A stretch of 64,000 bases of DNA, from the NCBI GenBank assembly GCA_963816685.1, contig CAWFMB010000033.1, positions 76,363 through 140,362 of the forward strand, given 5' to 3'. Positions 28,436-37,232 of this stretch are shown here, one piece after another (the stretch's first letter is position 1; every line of letters starts with the position of its first letter). The translations under genes were made by a program, and so were the position numbers. This DNA comes from CAVYUC01 sp963816685 (GTDB lineage: Bacteria > Bacteroidota > Bacteroidia > Bacteroidales > Prolixibacteraceae). The notes below the pieces were generated by a model, which was not told where the DNA came from, did no database searches, and was given only the letters and a program-made list of their open reading frames with translations.

Positions 28436-28846
28436 TCAACTGATTATAGTTGCTACTATTTTTCTACTTTCTCCGTGATTTCTAAATTCACAAAAATAAA
28501 TTCCCTGCCAGGTTCCTAAATTTAAGCGATGATTCGTTATGGGAATGGTTATTTCGGCACCAATTACCGAGCTCTTTAAATGTCCAGGCATATCATCACT
28601 GCCTTCAAGAGTATGCGTGTATAAATCATGATTTTCAGGAATCATTTCATCTATAAACGATTCAAAATCATGGCGAACTGATGGATCTGCATTTTCATTC
28701 AAGGTAATACCGGCAGAGGTATGTTTTACAAGAATGTGCAGCAAACCTTTTTCCGGCAGTTCAGGCAGGTTATCTTTTATGGTGGAGGTAATTAAATGGT
28801 ACCCGCGGCTGAATGGTGTAAGTATAATTTCCGTTTGCTGAATCAT
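28436..28846 (-). CDS. yjbQ: YjbQ/UPF0047 family protein (secondary thiamine-phosphate synthase-like)
   Basis: This 136-residue protein shows the YjbQ fold signatures HILVKHTSAGITLNENADP, VRHDFESFIDEMIPE, HTLEGSDDMPGHLKSSVIG and TWQGIYFCEFRNHG. Some YjbQ proteins have weak thiamine-phosphate synthase activity, and the true role is unsettled. The conserved His/Asn/Asp cluster is complete. A mutated fragment of a paralogue lies about 0.7 kb away. It is followed on the same strand by nothing closely linked, and preceded by a DUF5808 mini-gene 15 nt away, so the two may be co-transcribed. Confidence 0.9.
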   Translation of the reverse strand: MIQQTEIILTPFSRGYHLITSTIKDNLPELPEKGLLHILVKHTSAGITLNENADPSVRHDFESFIDEMIPENHDLYTHTLEGSDDMPGHLKSSVIGAEITIPITNHRLNLGTWQGIYFCEFRNHGESRKIVATIIS

Positions 28847-28861
28847 CTTTATTCAAAAAGT

Positions 28862-29035
28862 TTAGGTGAAAATAATAAGCAGTGCAATAAATATCAGAAT
28901 GATAATATAGGATAAAGGATGACCAAAATTAAAGGTCCACCCTCTGTACATGTCAATTTTGGGTACAATAATTCTTGAATCCTTTGGATCGAAATAAATC
29001 ATTCCCCATTTGTATTTTTCAGGATTATTCTTCAT
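28862..29035 (-). CDS. DUF5808-type mini-protein with one membrane helix
   Basis: A 57-codon frame starts MKNNPEKYKWGMIYFDPKDS and continues RIIVPKIDMYRGWTFNFGHP, then a C-terminal hydrophobic helix (LSYIIILIFIALLIIFT). The YKWG-YFDP-D-RIIVPK-GWTFNFGHP spacing matches the DUF5808 domain known from small membrane proteins. It is below common length cut-offs and easily missed. It sits 15 nt upstream of yjbQ on the same strand. Function is unknown. Confidence 0.8.
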   Translation of the reverse strand: MKNNPEKYKWGMIYFDPKDSRIIVPKIDMYRGWTFNFGHPLSYIIILIFIALLIIFT

Positions 29036-29427
29036 AGTCAAATTTCAACATTATTTAAACATCCTTTTGTAACGATTAAAAAATCCTTTCTACTGTTATT
29101 CCTTACGATTTTTACTTTCGGTTATAAAATTAAGTAAAAATGGACCATCTGCATAATTATTTGAAGATTAATCAATTTCAATCAATATTGTAAACTACAA
29201 CTCCATTGAGTCTGATCGATTATGACAACGTGAATTGATATATTTAACACCTGGGAATTACGGGCTGATGCGTGAGATGTTGTATCATGAATCATAGACG
29301 CTAAGGCGCAAAGTATATTAGCCTGTTCAGATCGATTTTCAATTTCCTGTTCCACAACTGGCGGAAAGTCAGGGGTTGGTCCGGTTTATATAAAGGAAAA
29401 AGCTACATTTACACAAAAAAACTAAAT
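29036..29427. other. Intergenic region without a recognisable gene
   Basis: This is 392 AT-rich nt between two divergent genes. It contains ATAGACGCTAAGGCGCAAAG at about 29295-29314, a phrase that looks like a dispersed-repeat remnant. No coding frame or RNA structure is evident. Confidence 0.4.
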
Positions 29428-29802
29428 ATGAGATTTCTGGGAAATATTATCTGGCTTGTATTTGGCGGACTGGCAATTTTTCTTGAATACATCATCGCCG
29501 GTTTTGGCTTGTGCTTAACAATTGTTGGAATTCCATTCGGTATTCAATCCTTTAAACTTGGAGTTCTTGCCTTATGGCCGTTTGGCCAGCGGATTGAATA
29601 CATGAATTATGCCCCTGGCTGCCTTTCCACTGTTATGAATATCATCTGGTTTATTATTGGCGGAATCTGGATTGCATTGACCCATCTGCTTTTCGGAATA
29701 TTGCTGGGAATCACAATCGTTGGAATTCCATGGGCTAAACAGCATTTTAAAATGATGTCACTAGCACTGACGCCATTTGGGAGAAGAGTTGTGCAAATGT
29801 AA
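29428..29802 (+). CDS. yccF: YccF-domain inner membrane protein
   Basis: This 124-residue protein is made of two tandem YccF units, each with a membrane segment followed by a glycine/proline loop: GNIIWLVFGGLAIFLEY then TIVGIPFGIQSFKLGVLALW PFG, and MNIIWFIIGGIWIALTHLL then TIVGIPWAKQHFKMMSLALT PFG. The internal duplication and the repeated PFG-R/Q ends are diagnostic. The family is widespread in bacteria with no established role. It is monocistronic and convergent with rtcB. Confidence 0.9.
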   Translation: MRFLGNIIWLVFGGLAIFLEYIIAGFGLCLTIVGIPFGIQSFKLGVLALWPFGQRIEYMNYAPGCLSTVMNIIWFIIGGIWIALTHLLFGILLGITIVGIPWAKQHFKMMSLALTPFGRRVVQM

Positions 29803-29828
29803 GACTACTGGTAAATTCGATGCACCTG

Positions 29829-31229
29829 TTATTCCATGCGTACAATCCGCGGATGAAAAACACCCAGCACTTCCACCAGGTCTTTCTGGGATTTCATGAC
29901 CTCACCAATATCCTTATAAACGAATGGTGACTCATCGATTCCACCTCCCAGCAGTTCTACTCCCTGCTCACCGAGGTACTTTTTTAACTGGCTTTCTGTA
30001 AATGTTTTTTTTGCCTGGTTTCGCGACATCAACCGTCCGGCGCCATGTGCTGCCGATTGCAGCGACTCTTCATTTCCTTTCCCTGTAACAATATATGCTG
30101 GTGATGCCATCGTACCGGGAATAATTCCCGTATCGCCGATTCCTGCCGGAGTTGCACCCTTGCGGTGGATTACAAGTTCACTTCCGTCAGCAAGTTTTTC
30201 CTTCCATGCAAAATTGTGGTGGTTTTCAATAATTGCAAGTGGTTTTTCACCAAAAGCCTTTGCCAGCCTTTTATGTATAATGCGATGGTTTGTGTGCGAA
30301 TAATCACCGGCTAATTGCATGGCCGCCCAGTACTCCTGACCTTCTTCCGAATCGAGTTCAAGCCAGGCCAGTTTTGCCGCCTCACCGGTAAGCTCCAGTT
30401 TTTGTTTAGCAATTTCGGTGTAATGTTTACACACCTCGGCGCCAAAATTGCGCGAGCCGGAATGACTTAAAACTGTAAAATATTCGCCCGGTTCAAGATT
30501 TATAAGGTTACTTTTTTCAGTTATTTCAACAAAACCAACATCAACAAAATGGTTTCCGTGGCCTGAAGTCCCCAATTGTTTCGCAAACTTCCCCTGCAGA
30601 GTTTTTAAAAATTTAATCTCGCTGAACTCTTTTCGCTCCAGAATCTCCTCATCTTCCAAATCATTATATTCGGCAAGTCCAAAACGGGTTTCATTCATCA
30701 GGATGTTTTTAATCCGGTTTCGCTCACCTGCAATTTTATTTGGAGAAAAAGGAAATACCGACATGCACATCCTGCAGCCAATATCCATTCCCACGCCATA
30801 GGGAATTACTGCATTATACGTGGCAAGCACTCCGCCAATCGGCAATCCGTAACCCAAATGTGCATCAGGCATCAATGCACCTTTTACCGAAACCGGCAGT
30901 TTCATTGCAGTTTGCATTTGTACCACTGCCATCGGATCAATATTTTCCTGGCCGTAAATCTTAAATTCAAGTGCAGCTTTATTTAATATGTTCACCTTTT
31001 GCTTTTTTGGTTTGGGTTTCTCATTTAGTAACATTGCAAGTTCGCCAAAAACAGGTTCAGCCAAATACTTCCCGGGATTGAGATTAATTTTTTCAAGTAA
31101 CACCAATACTTCTGCTTTGTCAGTTCTTTTGCAATGCCGTCCCACCAGGTTTATCGCCAGCGAAATCGCCCGGTCATTTGAATAACCGATTCGTTTTAGT
31201 TCTTTGCCTCGTAATTTTATCTTTTTCAT
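29829..31229 (-). CDS. rtcB: RtcB-family RNA ligase
   Basis: This is a metal-dependent, GTP-using RNA ligase that joins 3'-phosphate and 5'-hydroxyl ends. The start MKKIKLRGKELKRIGYSNDR is preferred to one 17 codons upstream. Active-site blocks are visible: GYGLPIGGVLA, VGMDIGCRMCMSVF with the metal-binding Cys, GTSGHGNHFVDVG, LSHSGSRNFGAEVC, NHRIIHKRL, IENHHNFAW, HRKGATPAG and the C-terminal ESPFVYKDIGEVM. At 466 residues it is of normal length. No archease or RtcA gene is adjacent. It is divergent from the NIF3-like gene with 62 nt between. Confidence 0.93.
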   Translation of the reverse strand: MKKIKLRGKELKRIGYSNDRAISLAINLVGRHCKRTDKAEVLVLLEKINLNPGKYLAEPVFGELAMLLNEKPKPKKQKVNILNKAALEFKIYGQENIDPMAVVQMQTAMKLPVSVKGALMPDAHLGYGLPIGGVLATYNAVIPYGVGMDIGCRMCMSVFPFSPNKIAGERNRIKNILMNETRFGLAEYNDLEDEEILERKEFSEIKFLKTLQGKFAKQLGTSGHGNHFVDVGFVEITEKSNLINLEPGEYFTVLSHSGSRNFGAEVCKHYTEIAKQKLELTGEAAKLAWLELDSEEGQEYWAAMQLAGDYSHTNHRIIHKRLAKAFGEKPLAIIENHHNFAWKEKLADGSELVIHRKGATPAGIGDTGIIPGTMASPAYIVTGKGNEESLQSAAHGAGRLMSRNQAKKTFTESQLKKYLGEQGVELLGGGIDESPFVYKDIGEVMKSQKDLVEVLGVFHPRIVRME

Positions 31230-31291
31230 TTGTTTTTGTTTGAAGCCGTTCAAAAAACACCTATTTTTAGCAGGAATCAATACAACTAATT

Positions 31292-32149
31292 ATGAAAACG
31301 AAAATAGCATTCGCATTGTTCCTGACACTTCCTTTTCTTGTTTTTTCGCAAAAACAAACTCCAAAGACACCGGATGATGCTGTTGACCTGATAAAAGAAC
31401 ACATCACCTGTGACTGGGCAAACGAAACTGTCGATAAATTTAAAGCCGGAAATCCGGATACTCCATTGAAAGGAATTGCCACCTGCATGTTTGCAGATAT
31501 GAACGTACTCCGGGAAGCAGTAGCAAAAGACTGCAATTTTATCATCACCCACGAACCTGTCTTTTACAACCACCTCGATGAAACAGAAGCGTTTGCAAAC
31601 GACCCGGTATTTCAGGAAAAAATGAAGTACATAAAAGACAACAACCTTGTGATATTCCGTTTTCATGATCATATTCACAGAACCAAGCCGGATGGAATTT
31701 CAGCAGGAATGATTGAAGAAATGGGCCTAAAACCTTTTGCGGAAAATGGTTCACAAACATTCTTCCACATTCCGGAAACCACAGTTGAAGCTTTTTCCCA
31801 AAAAATGAAAAAAACGTTCGGTATGGAAAGCATCCGTGTGATTGGAAATCCGGATATGAAATTCACCAAACTTGCCTTTATGGCTGGTGCACCGGGAGGA
31901 CAGCGGCACATTCAAATGCTCCAAAACAACGATGTGGAAGTGATTTTGGCCGGGGAAGCACAGGAATGGGAAACCTATTTATACACAAACGATGCGGCAG
32001 AACAGGGCAAAAAGAAAGCAGTTATTTTCCTCGGCCATGTAAAATCAGAAGAAGCAGGTATGAAATATTGTGCCGATTGGCTAAAAGATTTTATTGAAGG
32101 AGTACCGGTAGTTTTTATCGCCAACCAGCCCAATTTTAAAACATTATAA
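31292..32149 (+). CDS. Exported NIF3-like dinuclear-metal protein
   Basis: The body matches the NIF3 / YbgI / dinuclear metal centre family: GIATCMFADMNVLREAVAKD, FIITHEPVFYNHLD, FRFHDHIHRTKPDG, AGAPGGQRHIQML and AVIFLGHVKSEEAGMKYCADWL. The His and Glu ligands of the two-metal site look present. Unusually for a family mostly thought cytosolic, it starts MKTKIAFALFLTLPFLVFSQ, a standard Sec signal peptide with a Ser-Gln cleavage end, so it is probably periplasmic. Family activity is poorly defined (GTP cyclohydrolase-like or metal-dependent hydrolase are proposals). Confidence 0.85.
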   Translation: MKTKIAFALFLTLPFLVFSQKQTPKTPDDAVDLIKEHITCDWANETVDKFKAGNPDTPLKGIATCMFADMNVLREAVAKDCNFIITHEPVFYNHLDETEAFANDPVFQEKMKYIKDNNLVIFRFHDHIHRTKPDGISAGMIEEMGLKPFAENGSQTFFHIPETTVEAFSQKMKKTFGMESIRVIGNPDMKFTKLAFMAGAPGGQRHIQMLQNNDVEVILAGEAQEWETYLYTNDAAEQGKKKAVIFLGHVKSEEAGMKYCADWLKDFIEGVPVVFIANQPNFKTL

Positions 32150-32179
32150 AATTTACTGACGAATTAAATGACCTTACCT

Positions 32180-32845
32180 ATGAAAAGACTGATATCCACG
32201 CCACTGTTGTTCATATTTCTTATTTCTGCCGGCAATGCACAGCCCAAAAGTGTATACGGAAAAGTTTATGCCTATAAAGACTTGCCCTTAAACAAAATTC
32301 TGGTTGTGGCGAAGAAAGCCAAAACCGAAACCTTTACTGACTCGCTTGGTTATTTCAGAATTGCCTGTACCGAAGGCGACAAGCTGGAGTTCAGCGGAAC
32401 GGGTTTTCAAAAGGTAAAAAGAAAACCGGAAGACAAAGAGGTAAAAATTGAGGTAAAAATGATATTTAACGAAAGCTCCAAAAATGTGAAGGAAGCAGTT
32501 GCGGCAGGTCATGTTTCGGAAGAAAGTCTGCTCCATTCCATCAATGAGTTTCATGAATACAACTACCATTATTACAACTATGCAGATATTTTTACACTCA
32601 TCGATAAAATTTACGAAGACAATTTTGATATAAAAGTGAATGATAAAACTGTTTTTGTCCGTCCTGACAACAAATCTAATTTTCCACCGACACCCGCTAT
32701 TTTTATGGTAAACGGAAAAGTTGCACTCGAGATAGCCGATATTTTGCCGGCAAATATCCAAACGCTGAAAGTCATTGCGGATGGCTCATCGCGTTTTGGA
32801 AGGATGGCAGCCAACGGAGTTGTGATTATCACCACCGGCAATTAA
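32180..32845 (+). CDS. Exported CarboxypepD_reg-like / TonB plug-like protein
   Basis: The start MKRLISTPLLFIFLISAGNA gives a signal peptide; an ATG four codons earlier is possible. Residues of about 25-95 form a carboxypeptidase-regulatory-like domain (SVYGKVYAYKDLPLNKILVV, DSLGYFRIACTEGDKLEFSG). The last ~60 residues resemble a TonB plug strand pattern (PAIFMVNGKVALEIADILPA, IQTLKVIADGSSRFGRMAAN, GVVIITTGN). The outer-membrane barrel of a SusC protein is absent, so it may be a soluble or surface signalling fragment. It begins about 30 nt after the NIF3-like gene and is probably co-transcribed. Confidence 0.75.
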   Translation: MKRLISTPLLFIFLISAGNAQPKSVYGKVYAYKDLPLNKILVVAKKAKTETFTDSLGYFRIACTEGDKLEFSGTGFQKVKRKPEDKEVKIEVKMIFNESSKNVKEAVAAGHVSEESLLHSINEFHEYNYHYYNYADIFTLIDKIYEDNFDIKVNDKTVFVRPDNKSNFPPTPAIFMVNGKVALEIADILPANIQTLKVIADGSSRFGRMAANGVVIITTGN

Positions 32846-33060
32846 GAAAAGGAATAAAAAGAAAATCATGGAAATTAAAACATTTTTGTTGGACTATTGG
32901 AACTTCCGGGGAACCTTATGTGGAGTACGTGCAACACGCGCGGCAGTGTCCCTGAGATTCGCCAAAGTCCCATGAAAACTAAATAAACCTTGGCAAAAGC
33001 GTAAGGCAAGTCTTCAATTTAAAAACAGTACATCTCCAATAATGCTGCCATTGGTGCTTT

Positions 33061-33243
33061 TTATTTCCCCGATATCCGTCTTCTTTCTTCAGGATTATCG
33101 CCTGATTCCAAATCACGTTCTTCATTCTTATTTCCTTCATGACTTCTTTTTCCGCTTCCCGAAATTCTGCTTCTTTCCGCAGGATTGTCACCTGATTCCA
33201 AATCCCGTTGTTTATCTGCTTTATGCTTATTTTTGTCAATCAT
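33061..33243 (-). CDS. Small, highly charged protein with an internal repeat
   Basis: A 60-codon frame starts MIDKNKHKADKQRD and carries the phrase RDLESGDNPxERxRISG twice (about residues 13-29 and 42-58), separated by a basic stretch. The perfect phase of the repeat, absence of hydrophobic residues and richness in K, R, E, D and N point to a real, probably disordered protein. I do not recognise a function; similar small hydrophilic proteins are often stress-related. An ATG 15 codons upstream is an alternative start. Confidence 0.6.
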   Translation of the reverse strand: MIDKNKHKADKQRDLESGDNPAERSRISGSGKRSHEGNKNEERDLESGDNPEERRRISGK

Positions 33244-33340
33244 AACATTTATTTTAAGTTTAACTCCTTCACTAAAATCAAAAAACATTCCCGTTTGATT
33301 AACCTGCTTAAAAAGTTGCTTTTGATGAAAGGCATACTAT

Positions 33341-33604
33341 TTGAATTTTACTTCCGAAACTAACGTTATGTCTAAAATTGATGAATACTATGAAGAACTT
33401 GTTCAGAATGTTCAGAAAGGAGAGATTTATTCCATTAAAATAAAGGACGATCCGCAGGTTTATTCTGCAATTCCAATGATACCATACCATTTGCAGGGTG
33501 GTAACCATCACAAGTTTGTATTAAAAATCCTTCATCCAAAACAGTATGCAGGAGTGCACGAACAACTGCTTGAAGATATTGAAACGCTTGAAAGAAGGTT
33601 GTAG
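33341..33604 (+). CDS. Small hypothetical protein
   Basis: This 87-codon frame has a likely start at 33368, giving MSKIDEYYEELVQNVQKGEI. The text is predicted helix, beta, helix: KGEIYSIKIKDDPQVYSAIP, MIPYHLQGGNHHKFVLKILH, then QLLEDIETLERRL. Composition is like a folded small protein and the frame has no competing overlap. I recognise no family. It stands alone, bounded by about 240 nt of non-coding sequence downstream. Confidence 0.55.
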   Translation: MNFTSETNVMSKIDEYYEELVQNVQKGEIYSIKIKDDPQVYSAIPMIPYHLQGGNHHKFVLKILHPKQYAGVHEQLLEDIETLERRL

Positions 33605-33847
33605 TAAAAGTAAACTGAAAAAAGGTACTATTTGCTCTTTCACCCGTTAAGTTTCAGTTACCGGATGAATAGGTTTAAAGGGAAATAATTTATTCACCGG
33701 GGTAAAAAAAAGTCAACCGGTAAAAATAAAGAATTTTTAAGCTGTTGAAAACAATCACAAATGGCGAATAATTCCCCACATTTATTCTCAACTGCATCAG
33801 AAATTCTGTTGCATAGTTAACACAATTCCAACTGCAGTTCTAAATTT

Positions 33848-35164
33848 TTAAGATTCTTTCTTTATCCAGCCGTAATTACCTTCGTTACTCACCAGTAAGT
33901 ATGAATTATATTCACTGTAAACCCGGATTTCATCCTCTTTTCTGATCAATCCGGTTGCCGGCGAATCAGCCAGTGGTCTGCCCCTTATAATGGTGATCGA
34001 TTCGGCATTGAATTCCTGAATTACATCATTTGCTGGCTTTATCAGCGATTGATGCACAAAACCTGTATTTCCATCGGGTAATTCCGCCCGTAGCCATTCT
34101 CCGGAAATTCCGTTTATTTTTAATGGTGTATTTTTCTGTAACGGCTGGTTTATTTCAGAATCTGTTCCGGGTGCCGTCCTAAAATTGGTTTTTGTAGCCG
34201 TAGTTGTCCCCCAGTGTCCGGGAAACCTGGTTAAAGGTAGTTCGTCAACAGGTTTCCTCTCCGTTTTCTGAAAAAAATAATATGGATTGATACTTCTCCG
34301 GCGAAATGCATAAATACCAAAATGAAGATGTGGCGGGGTGGTAACTGCATTTCCTGTATTACCAATCAACCCTAGTGTATCCCCGGGTTCAACACGCATA
34401 CCGGGGTTTACCAGTTGTGAATCGAGGTGAGCATAATAATAGTTGTACCCGCGGTTGTCGTCGGAAAGCCAAACCACCTTTCCACCCAAACGATTGGTGC
34501 CTGTACGGCTGATTCTTCCGGAAGTAACTGCCAGTGCCGGAGTTCCGCGGGATGCAAAAATATCTACTCCCTTATGCTGCCTGCTGCCACCATCACGCGG
34601 ATCGCCAAAAAAGCTTGATATTGACCTGAAACTTTTCCCCGGCACAGGAAAGTCAAGTGAGGCATCAGTAAAAACATACACTGCAAAAAGTCCCCTTGCC
34701 AGCAATTCGGGCTGAATGCGCACAATGTAATCTCCATCCCTTCTTATTTTTTGACTGAGATTCAGGGAATCTCTTTCTGCATGCCCTATCTGTTTTAAAC
34801 CATCGGTATCTTTTCTGAACATGTCAATAAAAACAGTGGAAGTATCATCCTGTTCCGGTTCAACAACCACCTGCAGGTTTTGCCCTTCCTTCAGCGAAAA
34901 AAGGTAGCCGGCTGCAGCTAAATCCTGATCATCGAAAATTAATGCTTCCGAAAATGGAACATCCGCTCTTAAAGGATTCGCCAAAACATTGCGTCCTGCA
35001 TTTATCCAGTTTTGGCCTATCTTATTTTTATCCAGTCCCGCATTCACAATTTTGGAATGGTATTCTTCATATGGTGTCTGTTTTGTAAAGAGTCCTTCCT
35101 TTACACTCTTACAACCGGCAAATGAAATCAGGAAAACTGCAAACCAAATAATCTTTCTGATCAT
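33848..35164 (-). CDS. M23-family peptidase lipoprotein with SH3-like domains
   Basis: The N-terminus MIRKIIWFAVFLISFAGC gives a lipobox with Cys18. After a beta-rich N-terminal region (about 60-165), the LytM/M23 zinc peptidase domain spans about 175-300, with HKGVD near 196 and HLHFG near 278, the two metal-binding motifs. Two SH3-like segments follow (about 325-375 and 395-438; FRTAPGTDSEINQPLQ, LIRKEDEIRVYSEYNSYLLV). Such proteins cut peptide cross-links of peptidoglycan or act as activators if inactive; the motif here looks complete. Its position is isolated, divergent from the sugar-dehydrogenase gene. Confidence 0.88.
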   Translation of the reverse strand: MIRKIIWFAVFLISFAGCKSVKEGLFTKQTPYEEYHSKIVNAGLDKNKIGQNWINAGRNVLANPLRADVPFSEALIFDDQDLAAAGYLFSLKEGQNLQVVVEPEQDDTSTVFIDMFRKDTDGLKQIGHAERDSLNLSQKIRRDGDYIVRIQPELLARGLFAVYVFTDASLDFPVPGKSFRSISSFFGDPRDGGSRQHKGVDIFASRGTPALAVTSGRISRTGTNRLGGKVVWLSDDNRGYNYYYAHLDSQLVNPGMRVEPGDTLGLIGNTGNAVTTPPHLHFGIYAFRRRSINPYYFFQKTERKPVDELPLTRFPGHWGTTTATKTNFRTAPGTDSEINQPLQKNTPLKINGISGEWLRAELPDGNTGFVHQSLIKPANDVIQEFNAESITIIRGRPLADSPATGLIRKEDEIRVYSEYNSYLLVSNEGNYGWIKKES

Positions 35165-35441
35165 ATATCATCATTTAATTAAACTTTATCCTGAAAAATA
35201 AAGCAACCAACCCTGTTTTCACGGGATAAAGTTTTTAGGGTATAGATTTATGTAATCTATTTTTGCAATAGGTTGATTCAAAAAAGATACCATCAATTTG
35301 TTTAAAGGATTGCAAAGTGAAGCGTTATCCTGGAATTTTAAAAACAGGTTCAATCAAAAAAACCGTCCTACAGTTTTAAACACAAACTGGATTTCATTTG
35401 TATATCATTCAAAGGATTAAGTTCATCTCAAACACCACATT

Positions 35442-36641
35442 ATGAAAACAACAATACATTCAAAAGGTCCATGTTCCGTTTTCTGGAAATTCCTGTTTTT
35501 ATCTGCTGCGCTTATTTCAATCATCGCCTGTAATCAGTCATCGCCGCAAACAGCAAATCAGGATTGCAATTATGTTGAAAATGGATTTGGCCCCGAAGGT
35601 ACTGTTGATGTAAAAGCAGAAACTGTTGTATCGGGTCTTGAAGTGCCCTGGGCAATAGCATTTCTTCCGAATGGCGATCTGCTTGTAACCGAGCGGCCGG
35701 GGCGTTTGCGGCTGGTGAAAAATTATCAAAACAATGCACAACTTCTGGAACAGCCGGTTGCTACCTTTTCTACAGCTTCATCGTCGGAAGGTGGATTGCT
35801 TGGAATAGCCCTGCATCCTGATTTTGAGATTAACCGCCTTTTCTATGTGTATGTAACTGTAAATAAAAATAATGATGCAGTTAACCAGGTGGAGCAGTGG
35901 AAACTTTCGGATGACGGAACATCTGCAGAGCAGGTAAAAGTGATTTTCGACAACATTGATGCCGCCCGAAACCATAACGGCGGACGAATTGCTTTCGGTC
36001 CCGACGGGATGTTATATGTGGGAACCGGCGATGCTACTCATCCTGAAAACAGTCAAAACGAAAACAGTGCAAATGGTAAATTGCTTCGCCTTACACCCGA
36101 TGGGGATGTTCCGGATGATAATCCACGTTCCGGTAATCCATTATACCTGATGGGAATTCGCAATACAGAAGGTTGGGCATGGCCAAATCCTGACGATACC
36201 GAAACCATCTGGCTCACCGACCACGGCCCCAGCGGTGAAATGATGCGCCGGGGACACGACGAAATAAACGTAGTGAAAGCGAATGATAATCTGGGGTGGC
36301 CAACCATTTATAAATGTGAAACTCAGGCGGGGCTTGTTTCTCCGGTACTTACCTGGCAAAATGCTGTTCCACCCGGAGGCGCTGCTATATACACCGGAAA
36401 TTCCATCCCTGAATGGAAAGGAAACTTAATTGTAGGAACTCTAGGCTCCAGACATCTGCACCGGGTTGAGATTAATAGTGGTTCGGTAACCGCTCACGAA
36501 GTTTATTTTCAGAATGAACTGGGAAGACTGCGGGAAGTAATAATGGGTCCTGATGATGAATTATACATTACAACCAGCAATTGCGATGGTCGCGGAAATT
36601 GTCCCGCTGAAAAGGATAAAATCCTGCGCATCATTAAATAA
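35442..36641 (+). CDS. PQQ-type sugar dehydrogenase (GSDH) family lipoprotein
   Basis: A lipobox ends at Cys30 (ALISIIAC), so it is membrane-anchored outside the cytoplasm. The six-bladed propeller of soluble aldose dehydrogenases is recognisable: LEVPWAIAFLPNGDLLVTER, GGLLGIALHPDF, NHNGGRIAFGPDGMLYVGTG, GNPLYLMGIRNTEGWAWPNP, DHGPSGEMMRRGHDEIN and EVIMGPDDELYITTSN. The family oxidises sugars using PQQ in some members, while others lack cofactor. No pqq biosynthesis genes are near. At 399 residues the length is normal. Monocistronic. Confidence 0.88.
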   Translation: MKTTIHSKGPCSVFWKFLFLSAALISIIACNQSSPQTANQDCNYVENGFGPEGTVDVKAETVVSGLEVPWAIAFLPNGDLLVTERPGRLRLVKNYQNNAQLLEQPVATFSTASSSEGGLLGIALHPDFEINRLFYVYVTVNKNNDAVNQVEQWKLSDDGTSAEQVKVIFDNIDAARNHNGGRIAFGPDGMLYVGTGDATHPENSQNENSANGKLLRLTPDGDVPDDNPRSGNPLYLMGIRNTEGWAWPNPDDTETIWLTDHGPSGEMMRRGHDEINVVKANDNLGWPTIYKCETQAGLVSPVLTWQNAVPPGGAAIYTGNSIPEWKGNLIVGTLGSRHLHRVEINSGSVTAHEVYFQNELGRLREVIMGPDDELYITTSNCDGRGNCPAEKDKILRIIK

Positions 36642-37232
36642 GACTGTACGTATTTCTGAAGTTTCCGAAAATCATTTACCAATTACCGGTAGTTAAAACC
36701 AATACGAATTTTAACTTTTAAAAATTTACCTGCCATCTTCTGGCTTAAGTCAAAATCTTTATATCTTTTGTTTCAATTAAAGCTTGCCTCACTAAAAATT
36801 CAATTTTACCACCGAATATTCAGCTTTTCCATTTGGATTTATGATTAAAACTGAGGCCTTATGTTCCTTTTCTCCGCTACAATTTTCTGTTGATTAAACC
36901 ATTTGAAAGTTAGAACGTTATTATTTTCAATATTCCTTTCTGTTCAATAATCATTATTAAATGAAATTTTCAAATCTGACATATAAAAACCAAACTCCCG
37001 GCACTAAATTCAGATTTAAAAATCTTATTCCCTTTAAAAACCCGTACTAACTGACCAATATGAAAACAAAATCCATCTTCCAGTCCTTCTTCATTTTAAA
37101 ACCTGCCAGGCCGAATATGAGATTATGTTCTGTTATCAAAACAAACAGAAGAACGATTAACGTTGAATCCCTGACTTTAGATAAAAACAAAATAAACCGG
37201 ATGTATATAATCATTTCAATACCTGCAAAATT
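36642..37232. other. Leader region of the kinase-FIST array
   Basis: 591 AT-rich nt precede the first kinase gene. I find no gene, no clear TAnnTTTG promoter and no strong hairpin. Since the following 26 kb have no gap larger than 49 nt, a promoter for the array is expected here, but I cannot place it. Confidence 0.4.

Noticed and set aside
32868..32975. Plus-strand frame of about 35 codons starting MEIKTFLLDYW
   Set aside because: Too short, no recognisable motif and no coupling to a neighbour.
36642..37232. Promoter or riboswitch before the kinase array
   Set aside because: I found TTTTG-rich text but no proper TAnnTTTG with a TTTG at the right distance, and no conserved RNA structure.
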